A stretch of 64,000 nt of DNA, taken from contig CAMLLD010000008.1 in the NCBI GenBank assembly GCA_946480785.1, positions 1-64,000 on the forward strand, in the 5' to 3' direction. A program made the position numbers and the translations under genes. The first letter of the stretch is position 1, and the number at the start of each line of letters is the position of its first letter. The DNA is from an uncultured Blastocatellia bacterium. Its GTDB lineage: Bacteria > Acidobacteriota > Blastocatellia > Pyrinomonadales > Pyrinomonadaceae. Below the pieces are notes generated by a model that had not been told where the DNA came from, made no database searches, and saw only the letters and a list, made by a program, of their open reading frames with translations. Below are positions 47,125-56,364 of this stretch, in pieces.

Positions 47125-49143
47125 ATGAAATACTGCACGGTCTGCAAAACAAAATACGAGGACAGCGTCAGCTACTGTTCGATCGATGGCGAAGTACTCG
47201 AATCTGATCCCGCATCGATCGTCGACACCGTGCTCGACGGCCAGTACCAGATGGAAGCGCTGCTGGGCAAAGGTGGCATGGGCGCCGTCTATCGCGCGCG
47301 TCACATCCTGCTCGGCGACCGCGTCGCCATCAAAGTGCTGCCGCCGGAAGTGCGCACGAACGCCGAATGGCTGCGTCGCTTCCGCCGCGAAGGCCAGGCC
47401 GCACGCCGTTTTCGTCACCCAAACTCCGTCACGGTTTACGATCTGCGCACCGCCGCGGACGGCACGATCTACATGGTGATGGAGTATGTCGAAGGACACA
47501 CTCTAGATCTCGCGATCAAAACTCGTGGCCGCTTTACCGCCGCCGAAGCATTCGAAATCCTGACCCCGATCATGAGCGTGCTCGACACCGCCCACTCGAT
47601 GGGCGTCGTGCATCGCGATCTCAAACCCGAAAACATCATGATCGGCAACGCGACCGAGAACGGACCACCGGTCGTGAAGCTGCTCGACCTCGGCATCGCG
47701 AAGATGCGCGAGATTGCCGGCGGCGATAACGGCGGCAACACCGCGTTGACGATGGCGGGCCAGGTGCTCGGCACTCCTTATTACATGTCGCCCGAACAGT
47801 GGGGCGAAATTCCGCGCGACGGCAACCCTGAAATCGACGGGCGCGCTGACATCTACAGTCTCGGTCTCGTTTTCTACGAGATGATTTCCGGCCGGCGTCC
47901 TTTCGTGAGTCATACGCTCAGCGAGTTGCGGCGCGATCACGTCACGACGACGCCGAAGCCGCTGTATGAAGTCGCGCCTGACGTGCCGCGTGGCTTCAGC
48001 GCGGCGATCGAGCGCGCGACCGCGAAGGATCGTGGCGACCGGCAGGACACCGCGAGTCAATTGGCCGCGGAGTTGCGCGCCGGACTGACCACCCCGATCG
48101 ATCCGCGCACTGGGGAAGTGCCTGGGGACCTCGCGGAGACAATCACCCTCGGCAAAGTCGACACGAAGTCAGACGTAACTGCGCCGACCGTGATCACGAT
48201 CGACAGTCCGGTCACTTCGCCGCCAGCGCCGCCGCCACAGCCGACCGTCGCGCCAACAGTTGTTGAAAGACGAAAGCCGGAGCCGCCACCGCCGGTTGAC
48301 GCCGGTATGACCGTGGCCGAATCGGCCTCGATGGCTTCGAGCGTGACGGCGATTCCGAACGTACAGCGTCCAGTTCCCGCGCCGCAGCCTGCGGTCCCTG
48401 CGCCAGCGCCGATCGCGCCCGCAGTGAAGAAAAAGAGCAGCACCGGACTGATTATCGGCGTAATTGCGCTATTGCTTGTTGTGGGGGTAGTCGGAGGTGC
48501 AAGTATCTTCCTGTGGAACCGTTCAAGGACGACAAAGCCTCCGGCTGTGAACGCGTCGAGCTCGATTACAACGACGCCGACAGCGACTGCACCGACCGAG
48601 ATCAGCCGTTATTGGCTGGAGTTGGTGCCGAAAGGTGGCGGCCAGTCGACGCAGGTGGCCGGATCGGGGCAGATTGCGTCGGGGCAGTCGTTCAGGTTTC
48701 ACTTTGTTTTCAGTGAACCCGGGTTTATTTATATCTTCGGTCCCGGCGATAAGAATCAGCCGACCGCGTTTCTGACGACGAAGCCGCTGCCCGACGCCGG
48801 CGTCACGAGTAATCAGGTAAGCGCGGGCAGTGAATTCACTTTTCCGAGTGGGCAGGGAAACAAGATCACGCTCGACAAAAACCCCGGCACGGACGTGTTC
48901 ACGATCGTTTTTTCAAAGACGCAGTTGGCCTCGCCGGCATTTCTGAACCAGCCGGTGACCGGCCAGCCGTTATCGCCATCCGAACAGGCCGAGTTGACCT
49001 CGTTCGTGTCGCAGCACGCGCAGAAGCCCCCTGTTACCGAACTCGATAATTCAAATCCTCGCGCACCGTCGGTGCGAGTCAAAGTGCCCGCGGAGGCAGC
49101 CAGTAATCCGATCGTCTTCGACATCCGTATTCAGCACAACTAG
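47125..49143 (+). CDS. Membrane-anchored Ser/Thr protein kinase with zinc ribbon and outer sensor-like domain
   Basis: This 672-residue product starts with a short zinc-ribbon-like motif (CTVC, then C18). The kinase domain has the P-loop GKGGMGAVYRA, Lys70, HRDLKPEN (D165) and DLG (D188). A Pro-rich linker and one membrane helix (~439-465) follow. The outer domain (YWLELVPKGGGQSTQVAGSG) resembles the DUF4384-like protein encoded next door: FIYIFGPG and FTIVFSKTQ match YLYIFNQ and FFVFTREP of that protein. All key kinase residues are intact. It begins a three-gene run. Confidence 0.93.
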   Translation: MKYCTVCKTKYEDSVSYCSIDGEVLESDPASIVDTVLDGQYQMEALLGKGGMGAVYRARHILLGDRVAIKVLPPEVRTNAEWLRRFRREGQAARRFRHPNSVTVYDLRTAADGTIYMVMEYVEGHTLDLAIKTRGRFTAAEAFEILTPIMSVLDTAHSMGVVHRDLKPENIMIGNATENGPPVVKLLDLGIAKMREIAGGDNGGNTALTMAGQVLGTPYYMSPEQWGEIPRDGNPEIDGRADIYSLGLVFYEMISGRRPFVSHTLSELRRDHVTTTPKPLYEVAPDVPRGFSAAIERATAKDRGDRQDTASQLAAELRAGLTTPIDPRTGEVPGDLAETITLGKVDTKSDVTAPTVITIDSPVTSPPAPPPQPTVAPTVVERRKPEPPPPVDAGMTVAESASMASSVTAIPNVQRPVPAPQPAVPAPAPIAPAVKKKSSTGLIIGVIALLLVVGVVGGASIFLWNRSRTTKPPAVNASSSITTTPTATAPTEISRYWLELVPKGGGQSTQVAGSGQIASGQSFRFHFVFSEPGFIYIFGPGDKNQPTAFLTTKPLPDAGVTSNQVSAGSEFTFPSGQGNKITLDKNPGTDVFTIVFSKTQLASPAFLNQPVTGQPLSPSEQAELTSFVSQHAQKPPVTELDNSNPRAPSVRVKVPAEAASNPIVFDIRIQHN

Positions 49144-49153
49144 GAGATCGTTT

Positions 49154-50077
49154 ATGCGTCTTAGTGTCCTTCTTTTTGCGATGGTTTGCGCGTGCGTCGC
49201 GATTGGTATCGCGGCCCCTCTGCCACAGGATCAGGATGAGGACGTGCGCGGCGCGTTTCTGACGACGCGGCCAAAAGAGAAAGCGGCCGCGTCGGACACG
49301 TCGAGCAGACCAAGCCGCAGACGACCACGGCCGAGCGGCGGTACCACTTCCGGCAGCACGAGCAAAGCACCGGATAAAAAACCCGGCGGCCCTCCTGTGG
49401 TAAGTGGCTCGAACAAACCTGCCGAGACGGGGACGAAGCCCGTAAACGCGCCGCGTCTCGGCCTCGGAATGACGTTGTTCACGCGTGACTCGAACGGACT
49501 CGCGGTGCGCGTGGATCCCGAACACGTTTTCCACAAGGGCGATCGCGTGCGCGTGCTGCTCGAGACGAATGCCGACGGCTATCTCTACATCTTCAACCAG
49601 ACCGATGAAGGCCCCGTGCTGATGATCTATCCCGACAAGGATCTCGATGAGGCGGGCAATTACATTAAGGCCCACGTGCCGTGGGAGATCCCGTCGAGTG
49701 CGTCCGACGAAGAGCGATTGCGCTGGCTCGTGTTTGACGCGAACCCCGGCAACGAAAAGTTGTTCTTTGTGTTTACGCGCGAGCCGCTGAACGGCGTGCC
49801 GATCGAAGACGACCTGATCGCGTTCTGCAAGAATTCGAGCGACGGGTGTCCGTGGCGGCCGACCGCGGAGCTGTGGGACACGATCAAGAAACAGATGCAG
49901 GAGCCACTCGCCACTGATAAGAAAGATCGCTTCGGTCGCGCGCAAACCGCGCCCGAGCAACAAGCATCGACGCGCGGACTCAGTCTGGCGAAGGACGATC
50001 CCGAGCCGTCGTTGATCATGATGGCGTCGTCGAAGAGCCCGATGCTGGTGACCACGCTCGATCTCATTCATAAATAG
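49154..50077 (+). CDS. Secreted DUF4384-domain protein
   Basis: The 307-residue product has a signal peptide (MRLSVLLFAMVCACVAIGIA) and a low-complexity Pro/Ser/Gly linker to about residue 95. A DUF4384-type beta-rich domain follows (VFHKGDRVRVLLETNADGYL; LFFVFTREPLNGVPI). It is 10 bases after the kinase gene and 30 before the CHAT gene. Its domain looks like the kinase's outer domain, which suggests a shared ligand or a partner role. Confidence 0.85.
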   Translation: MRLSVLLFAMVCACVAIGIAAPLPQDQDEDVRGAFLTTRPKEKAAASDTSSRPSRRRPRPSGGTTSGSTSKAPDKKPGGPPVVSGSNKPAETGTKPVNAPRLGLGMTLFTRDSNGLAVRVDPEHVFHKGDRVRVLLETNADGYLYIFNQTDEGPVLMIYPDKDLDEAGNYIKAHVPWEIPSSASDEERLRWLVFDANPGNEKLFFVFTREPLNGVPIEDDLIAFCKNSSDGCPWRPTAELWDTIKKQMQEPLATDKKDRFGRAQTAPEQQASTRGLSLAKDDPEPSLIMMASSKSPMLVTTLDLIHK

Positions 50078-50107
50078 TCGTCACGCAATTTTGAAAGGGA
50101 AGACAAG

Positions 50108-52933
50108 ATGAGTTGTACAACTGTGAAGTCGATTGGCGTCGCTTTGTGTGTAGCGTTAGTTGCGGCGTTGTTGCTTGCGCCAGTTGCCGTGCCGGTGCGC
50201 GCGGTTACCTCGTCGCCGCTCGTTCAGCAAACGGACAACGCAAGCGCGGCGTTACACGAAGGACGCAGACTGTTGAAGCGCGGCCGCGCCGATCAGGCCC
50301 TCGTGCAACTGCGCAACGCTCTCAATCTCTATACGGCGGCGAAGAACAGTAGCGGTGTCGCCGCGGCGCACAATGAGCTCGGCGATTTGTATCTGCGACA
50401 AGGTCAATACCAGATCGCGCTCGATAATTACCAAAAAGCACTCGACGGTTTTCTCAATCAGAAACCGGACGTCGCGGCGGCGGCCGTGGGCTTGGGTGAC
50501 GATAAGTTCAACGCGAATCTGATGCTCGCGAAGATCGGCGACGTGAACTTTCGGCTCGGAAAATTCGACGATGCGCGCGCCGCTTACAGCCGCATGGTCG
50601 TGCAAAAGCCGGAAGGCGCAGCGCAGAAGGTCGGCCGGCGATTCGGCGGTTTGAGCGCCATCACCGGTGGAATTGCTAGCGGGCACGTCAGTGTTGCTGC
50701 GCCGACCGGCGGCGTGACGACGTTGCTCGAAGCAAAGAAGGAACTCGATCAGTATCGCGTTTCGATTGCCTATTCGAGCTACGAGCTCGGCATGGGCCGC
50801 CTTGATTACAACAACGGTGATTTCGAATCAGCGCGGACCCATTTTCAGAATGCGTTGGATGCTGCGGGCAGTAGTCTCGCAGCGATTGCGAGTCTCGGCC
50901 AGGTGCGTCGCTTTCGCGCGGCGGCACGCACGAGTCTCGGCGACGTAGCATTGCGCACGGGAAAGTTTAAGGACGCGACGAAGTTTTACAACGACGCGAA
51001 GAAGGGCGCGCAGGATGACAAGCGACTCGATCTGATGTGGCCCGCGCAACGCGGCCTGGGCCGCAGTTTGTGGCTGCAAGCGATGCAGGAGAAAGATCCG
51101 AAGAAGTCGATGGGCCTGCGCGAGCAGGCGTTGGCGAATTATCGCGAGTCGCTCGCCACGATCGAGACGTTGCGGCAGGGAAGTCTGCGCGCGGATGAAT
51201 CACGCACGACGTTCTTGTCGTCGATCAAAGACGTGTTCGACGAAGCGGCGAGTGCGAATGCGGCGACGGCTTTGTTGTCCGGTTCGACACCCGGCGCGCC
51301 GTTGAACGGGAAGGCGCTCGAGTACGCGAGCGAAGCGTTTCGGATCAACGAGCAGTCGCGCGCGCGTTCGCTGCTGGATCTGTTGAGTGAGACCGACGCT
51401 TCGATCACCGAAGGCGTTCCGGCCGAGCTGTTGAAACGCAAGCAGGAGAATTTAGATAAGCAACAGGACATCGCCGACGTTCTGACCGGAGTCAACGTTT
51501 CAAACGAGGAGTTGAAGAAGAAACCCGCAGAGCTCGACGCGGACCTCGAAAAGCTCCAGGCGGAGTACGAAGAGATCGAAAACCAGATTCGCACGGCGAG
51601 TCCGCGTTACGCAGCGCTCACCGCGAACAAGCCGTTGACGCTCGCCGAAGTGCAGCAGAACGTACTCGATGACAAAACGATGCTAGTCGAGTACTCGCTG
51701 CAGCCTGACGATTCATACCTGTTTGCGGTCAGCAAAGATGCGGTGAGTCTGTTCAAGCTTCCGAGCCGCGCGAATATCGAGAAGCTCGCGATGGACCTGC
51801 GGGCGCAACTGATTCCTTCGAAACTGCAACGGCGCATCGTCGGCATCGACGTGGCCGAAGCGAATCGCGGTTTGGGTGTCGCTGCGGCAGCGCCCGCGGA
51901 CGCCGCGCCATTCGTTGCTGCGTCAAACGCGCTTTACAAAGTCGTGCTCGAGCCGGCTGCTTCGATGATCGGCGAGAAGCGCCTGATGGTCGTGGCCGAC
52001 GGCGCCCTGAATTACATTCCGTTTGAAGTCCTGCTCAAGTCCGCGGACGGCGGCGACTTTGCTTCACTCAATTATCTCGTCAAGACAAACGAGATCATCT
52101 ACGCGCCTTCGGCTTCAGTCGTCGGCGCCATCAAGCAGCAACGCGCGAAGACAGACAGCCGCGCGTTGCTGATCATCGCCGACCCGGTCTTCAATTCGAA
52201 CGACGCGCGCGCGAAGAAAGCCCCCGCGACCGCGGCTGCCGGCACGGATGCAGAAGCCCGTGGCCTCGGCATTCAAAGCGCGCTCGCCGACGTGGACGGA
52301 GGCACACCAGCGCCTGCCGCGACGAACGCGACGATGCAAGGCCTGCCGTTGGCCCGGCTCACCGGCACGCGCATTGAGGCCGAACAGATTTCGAAGCTCG
52401 CCAAAGCGTCAGGCGGACAAGCAGACGTCTGGCTCGATCTCGACGCGAGCGAAGAGAACCTCGACACGCGCGACATGAGCAAGTACCGCATCATTCACCT
52501 CGCCACGCATGGTCTACTCAACGCGGAGCGGCCGCAGTTCACCGGCGTGGTCCTGTCGCTCGTCGGCAACAAGACGCAGGACGGCTTTGTGCGTACTGAT
52601 GAAGTTTTTAATCTACACCTCGGTTCTCCTCTCGTTATGCTTTCGGCCTGCGAAACCGGACTCGGCAAAGAAGCGCGAGGCGAAGGCGTGATGGGCCTTA
52701 CGCGCGCCTTCATGTACGCCGGTGCGCCGACCGTTGGTGTTAGTCTCTGGTCAGTCGCCGACAAGTCGACTGCTGATCTAATGACAGACTTCTACCAGCG
52801 GCTACTGAGCACTACCGCGACCAGCACCACGTCGGGAGCGTTGCGCGGCGCACAGCTAGCCATGATCTCCGGCAAGAAATACAGCGCGCCGTTTTACTGG
52901 GCGCCGTTCGTGCTTGTCGGCGACTGGAACTAG
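50108..52933 (+). CDS. Secreted TPR-CHAT caspase-like protease
   Basis: CHAT is a caspase-like cysteine protease domain. The 941-residue product has a signal peptide (VGALLLAPVAVPVRA-like region, ~1-32) and several TPR-type helices (~50-420). A coiled-coil stretch follows, then a C-terminal CHAT domain. The catalytic dyad is intact: His in HLATHG (His801) and Cys in LSACETG (Cys848). It closes the kinase-DUF4384 run, so the three are probably one unit. The substrate is unknown. Confidence 0.9.
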   Translation: MSCTTVKSIGVALCVALVAALLLAPVAVPVRAVTSSPLVQQTDNASAALHEGRRLLKRGRADQALVQLRNALNLYTAAKNSSGVAAAHNELGDLYLRQGQYQIALDNYQKALDGFLNQKPDVAAAAVGLGDDKFNANLMLAKIGDVNFRLGKFDDARAAYSRMVVQKPEGAAQKVGRRFGGLSAITGGIASGHVSVAAPTGGVTTLLEAKKELDQYRVSIAYSSYELGMGRLDYNNGDFESARTHFQNALDAAGSSLAAIASLGQVRRFRAAARTSLGDVALRTGKFKDATKFYNDAKKGAQDDKRLDLMWPAQRGLGRSLWLQAMQEKDPKKSMGLREQALANYRESLATIETLRQGSLRADESRTTFLSSIKDVFDEAASANAATALLSGSTPGAPLNGKALEYASEAFRINEQSRARSLLDLLSETDASITEGVPAELLKRKQENLDKQQDIADVLTGVNVSNEELKKKPAELDADLEKLQAEYEEIENQIRTASPRYAALTANKPLTLAEVQQNVLDDKTMLVEYSLQPDDSYLFAVSKDAVSLFKLPSRANIEKLAMDLRAQLIPSKLQRRIVGIDVAEANRGLGVAAAAPADAAPFVAASNALYKVVLEPAASMIGEKRLMVVADGALNYIPFEVLLKSADGGDFASLNYLVKTNEIIYAPSASVVGAIKQQRAKTDSRALLIIADPVFNSNDARAKKAPATAAAGTDAEARGLGIQSALADVDGGTPAPAATNATMQGLPLARLTGTRIEAEQISKLAKASGGQADVWLDLDASEENLDTRDMSKYRIIHLATHGLLNAERPQFTGVVLSLVGNKTQDGFVRTDEVFNLHLGSPLVMLSACETGLGKEARGEGVMGLTRAFMYAGAPTVGVSLWSVADKSTADLMTDFYQRLLSTTATSTTSGALRGAQLAMISGKKYSAPFYWAPFVLVGDWN

Positions 52934-52958
52934 ATTGTTGTTCTTCTAATCCGCAAGA

Positions 52959-53657
52959 TTAGGGCTGCGATTTCGCAGCCCTTCTTCTTTTTCTCACGCC
53001 ATACAAACCACTCAACCCACTAACCAACAGGATCGCGCTCGCAGGCTCGGGCACACCACTCGGCGTTCCTTCGACCACAAAGTTATCGATCCGGTTAGTG
53101 CCGGTCGCAGAGCTCGCGCCATTGAAGACGATGCGAAACGCGGCGTTCGGATTGTCGTTCAGCCCCACAATCCCCACGAGTGAAAACACGAGCGGTACCG
53201 ATCCGAACGCACTTGCGGGCGTAAACGGCGCGCCGAAATTCACGAACGTATTACCGTCGAGACTGTATTGAAACTGGTTGCTGTTGAAGCCGGTACTCGT
53301 TCCCTGGGTCGCAAAACTCACGATGATGTTTGCGAAACCGAGCGTGCCGACGTTGAAGGTGATATTCCGGCCGTTGTTCGCGGTGCTCGTGCCGCCTTGG
53401 AGCGAGAGCGCCTGGCCCGCGACGTCTCCAAGCCGCGCATTGTTAGTTGTGCCCGCGGCGAAGAGAATATTCGCAACATTCAGGTTGCTCGACAGCGTGC
53501 CGCTGCCGTGGTCCACGATCAGATCTGAATCGTTGAAGTTCCAGACCGCCAATTGATCCGCCAGCGTCGCCGGCGCGGTCGCCGCGAGCAATACCAAAAG
53601 ACAGATGAGGTTGAAGGGAATTCGTCGAGTGAGACGACGATTCGACTTATTAAACAT
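52959..53657 (-). CDS. PEP-CTERM sorting-signal protein
   Basis: The 232-residue product has a signal peptide and a beta-rich central part. The C-terminal PEP-CTERM tripartite signal is VPEPASA, a hydrophobic stretch (ILLVSGLSGLYGV) and RKRRR. Such proteins are processed by an exosortase at the cell surface. Its stop codon lies inside the terminator hairpin of the convergent CHAT gene. The 230-base upstream gap is mostly featureless. Confidence 0.88.
   Translation of the reverse strand: MFNKSNRRLTRRIPFNLICLLVLLAATAPATLADQLAVWNFNDSDLIVDHGSGTLSSNLNVANILFAAGTTNNARLGDVAGQALSLQGGTSTANNGRNITFNVGTLGFANIIVSFATQGTSTGFNSNQFQYSLDGNTFVNFGAPFTPASAFGSVPLVFSLVGIVGLNDNPNAAFRIVFNGASSATGTNRIDNFVVEGTPSGVPEPASAILLVSGLSGLYGVRKRRRAAKSQP
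52962..52991 (+). terminator. Terminator after the TPR-CHAT gene
   Basis: GGGCTGCGA, a 2-base loop and TCGCAGCCC (9-bp stem) are followed by TTCTTCTTTTT. It lies inside the last codons of the minus-strand PEP-CTERM gene, so the same bases serve two roles. Confidence 0.85.
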
Positions 53658-53846
53658 ACACGTTCTCCTTTAATGAGGTTTTTAGACATAGCTCGACTGT
53701 GAGAAAGCAGGAGAATCTTGTTCAGAGATTCGTGAGGCTAGTCAGTAGTAGTCGCCCGGCTCTGAGGACAGCCAAAGCTTTCTCGGTTGCATACGCACCA
53801 TATGCCGAAACATTTCGATCGTCAATAGAAAAGTGATGGGGGTTTG

Positions 53847-53865
53847 ACAGGATCGCTACTCCTGT
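53847..53865 (+). repeat. Inverted repeat before the bacilliredoxin gene
   Basis: ACAGGA and TCCTGT form a 6-bp inverted repeat with a 7-base spacer, starting within a TTGACA (53844-53849). It could be a promoter-linked operator, but no matching -10 box at normal spacing was found. Confidence 0.35.
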
Positions 53866-53894
53866 GAGGTTATTTTCATGGTGGAGGTATGGGT

Positions 53895-54227
53895 ATGGGG
53901 AAGAGCTTCTTCAAAATCGACAACAAGGAAACACTCGACAAACTAATCACTGACTCCAAAACGAAACCGGTCGTCATCTTCAAGCACAGCAACGCCTGCG
54001 GCATCAGCGCATCAGCTTATCGCGAGATGGAGAAGCTCGATGGCCAGGTGAACCTGCTCGAGGTGCAGAGCGCGCGCGATGTTTCGCGTGAGCTGGCGGA
54101 CCTGACGGGTATTCGTCACGAGACTCCGCAGGTGATCGTGCTGAAAGATGGCAAGGCCGTTTGGAATGCTTCTCACTTCGACGTGAAAGCGGGTGCGGTG
54201 CTCCAGGCGCTGGAGTCTAACGCATAA
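53895..54227 (+). CDS. YtxJ-like monothiol bacilliredoxin
   Basis: The 110-residue thioredoxin-fold product has SNACGIS at the redox site, a single Cys, and a cis-Pro near TPQVIVLKDG. This fits the YtxJ/BrxC family, which removes bacillithiol from proteins. The second ATG was chosen because it follows GGAGGT and gives MGKSFFKIDNKETLDKL. It stands alone. Confidence 0.85.
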   Translation: MGKSFFKIDNKETLDKLITDSKTKPVVIFKHSNACGISASAYREMEKLDGQVNLLEVQSARDVSRELADLTGIRHETPQVIVLKDGKAVWNASHFDVKAGAVLQALESNA

Positions 54228-54385
54228 AGGCGGGAGCGCTCGTGCTGAGCGCTCCTCTCCCACCTAAAACAACTTCATTGACTTCGCCTCACTGACTGCG
54301 ATAAAAGTTTTTTCAGCTTCGTACGTGTCTTACCAGCGGTAATCCCGGGCCTCGCATTAGTAGTTCAATAGTTCGACAGGTGCAC

Positions 54386-55621
54386 ATGAAAAATATAAGT
54401 CTATTGAGCAGAGTGCTGCTTCTACTGGCCTTATTTGCCACCGCCGTGCTGGCGCAGGATGCCACGCAAACCCAATCACCCACGCCGACGCCATCGCCGG
54501 CGGCATCGCCGACACCGAGTCCCGCGCCATCACCACACGTCGATGGGATGCAAGGCCATCTCGAGTTGGATGACATTGTGGAGCTTCATATCGAGAACCT
54601 GGAGAAGTGGGCCGAGACTCACGACGTCAACAAACTCGTACCTTATATCAATGGCCGCACCATCCGCAGCAACTACCCCGACGAGCTTCATCTGGAGCGG
54701 GGCCGCGTGATCTTTCACTTGCAGATCACGCCGGAGAGCAAGGACGCATGGACCGATCTACTCGGTGAGCCGAGCGCGACAAAACGCCCTGTCAGCCTGA
54801 GCGCGGGATTAGAAAACGGATCGGCGTTCGATACGATTTACGGAAAGGACAACACAGTTCCGCTAACGGTGATCTCTCCCGTTTACGGCATCGTGGCCGT
54901 CGCCGTGATTCTGGTCACGCTTATTCTTTTGCTCTGGCTCGCGCGCAAGACGAACATCATTCGTGAACCCGGGCCGCCCGCGGTTTCAGGCAAACGCCGC
55001 CCCTACAATCTCGGCCGTGCGCAAATGGCGTTCTGGTTCTTCCTCATCTACGCCTCGTACATGACCATCTGGCTAATCACGAACGCCCTCGACACGATTA
55101 CTTCTTCGCTGTTGGCGTTGATGGGTATCAGCGCGGGCACGGCGCTCGGCGAAGCGCTGATCGACAATGGCAAAGACACATCGAAGACGAACACGGTGAT
55201 CGAGCTCACGTCAGAAAAACAGGCGATCGAACAGACCATCGTCCAACTCCAGGCGCAGGTCGACGCCATCAACACGTTGTCAGCGCCGACTGTCACTGAC
55301 CAGGCAAATCGTGACGCCATCAACCGGCAACTCATCGACGGCCGCACGCGCATCGGCCAGATCGATCAACAGTTGTACTCGCTGACCGCTGAGAGCGCGC
55401 CGACGGTGTCGCAGGGTTTCCTGCGCGACATTCTCTCCGACGGCAGCGGTTACAGTTTTCATCGTTTCCAAATCTTCGCGTGGACGATTGTGCTCGGGAT
55501 CATTTTCGTCTCCTCGGTTTACAATAGCCTCAGCATGCCGGAGTTCAGTCCGACCTTGTTGGGGTTGATGGGACTGAGCGCCGGCACGTATATCGGGTTC
55601 AAGTTTCCGGAGCAGAAGTAG
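54386..55621 (+). CDS. Membrane protein of unknown function with an internal repeat
   Basis: The 411-residue product has a signal peptide, a Pro/Ser/Thr-rich linker and an outer domain. About four membrane helices follow. Two short motifs repeat: ALMGISAGTALGEALID (~250-270) and GLMGLSAGTYIGFKFPE at the C-terminus, each after a helix. A coiled-coil stretch lies between. I do not recognise the family. DUF971 follows 8 bases later. Confidence 0.7.
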   Translation: MKNISLLSRVLLLLALFATAVLAQDATQTQSPTPTPSPAASPTPSPAPSPHVDGMQGHLELDDIVELHIENLEKWAETHDVNKLVPYINGRTIRSNYPDELHLERGRVIFHLQITPESKDAWTDLLGEPSATKRPVSLSAGLENGSAFDTIYGKDNTVPLTVISPVYGIVAVAVILVTLILLLWLARKTNIIREPGPPAVSGKRRPYNLGRAQMAFWFFLIYASYMTIWLITNALDTITSSLLALMGISAGTALGEALIDNGKDTSKTNTVIELTSEKQAIEQTIVQLQAQVDAINTLSAPTVTDQANRDAINRQLIDGRTRIGQIDQQLYSLTAESAPTVSQGFLRDILSDGSGYSFHRFQIFAWTIVLGIIFVSSVYNSLSMPEFSPTLLGLMGLSAGTYIGFKFPEQK

Positions 55622-55629
55622 ACTCGAAT

Positions 55630-55956
55630 ATGGAACGGCGGGGAGCGGAGATCGAGCCACGGGAGATCAAGCAGGAAGACGACTCGACGTTGAGTATCCT
55701 GTGGGGCGACGATCGCCGTTGCCGTTATGGCGCCGCCGAACTGCGGCGCGCCTGTCCGTGTGCACAGTGTGTGAATGAGTGGACGGGTGAACGCATGTTG
55801 AAGCCCGAGAACATTTCTGAGAATATTGAAATCCGCGATCTCAGCCTGGTTGGGCGTTACGCCATCAATTTTCGCTGGAGCGACGGACACGAAACAGGCA
55901 TTTATAGTTTTCGCTATCTGCGCGAGCTGTGTGAAGCTCAGGACACGGGGTCTTAG
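55630..55956 (+). CDS. DUF971 family protein (BBOX1-like N-terminal domain)
   Basis: The 108-residue product has RRACPCAQCVNEWTGER, the signature of this short family, and ends with GIYSFRYLRELCE. The family may work with Fe-S cluster biogenesis, but this is not proven. It follows the membrane-protein gene closely; the link may be only positional. Confidence 0.88.
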   Translation: MERRGAEIEPREIKQEDDSTLSILWGDDRRCRYGAAELRRACPCAQCVNEWTGERMLKPENISENIEIRDLSLVGRYAINFRWSDGHETGIYSFRYLRELCEAQDTGS

Positions 55957-55969
55957 TGAATAGAGGTTT

Positions 55970-56242
55970 ATGAACGAGCGTGATTTTTTCAACGAGAAGG
56001 AAGAAGTAAAGAAAGCGGTCTACAGTTGTCCTCACTGCCGCGAGCGAGGCGAGTATGACGTGAGGTGGTTGAAGCGGACGAAGAAACCGCAACCACCGCG
56101 CGGCATGAACGAAATGGATCGCGCTCGCTTTCAGAAATCGCGGGACTATATGGTTAGGATCGACGACATGTTGGCCTGTCGAAACGTTCGCTGCCGCCGG
56201 CGCTTCGAGATCCCCAGCTCTCAATCCGTAGTCTTCATCTGA
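55970..56242 (+). CDS. Small protein with a zinc-ribbon-like Cys pattern
   Basis: The 90-residue product has CPHCRERG and, about 40 residues on, CRNVRCRRR, a C-x2-C and C-x4-C arrangement. It is very basic and probably binds nucleic acid or metal. It lies 13 bases past the DUF971 stop. The family is unknown to me. Confidence 0.6.
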   Translation: MNERDFFNEKEEVKKAVYSCPHCRERGEYDVRWLKRTKKPQPPRGMNEMDRARFQKSRDYMVRIDDMLACRNVRCRRRFEIPSSQSVVFI

Positions 56243-56364
56243 CGAGAAAACCCGACACCCGTCGGATCGATCTCTCGCTGTTTTCTCTGGTTTCCTGCGA
56301 AATACTGGGATTATAGCTGGCTCGGGCTTTGCACTCCGGCCTGCCGCAAGGAAACCGGAGAACC

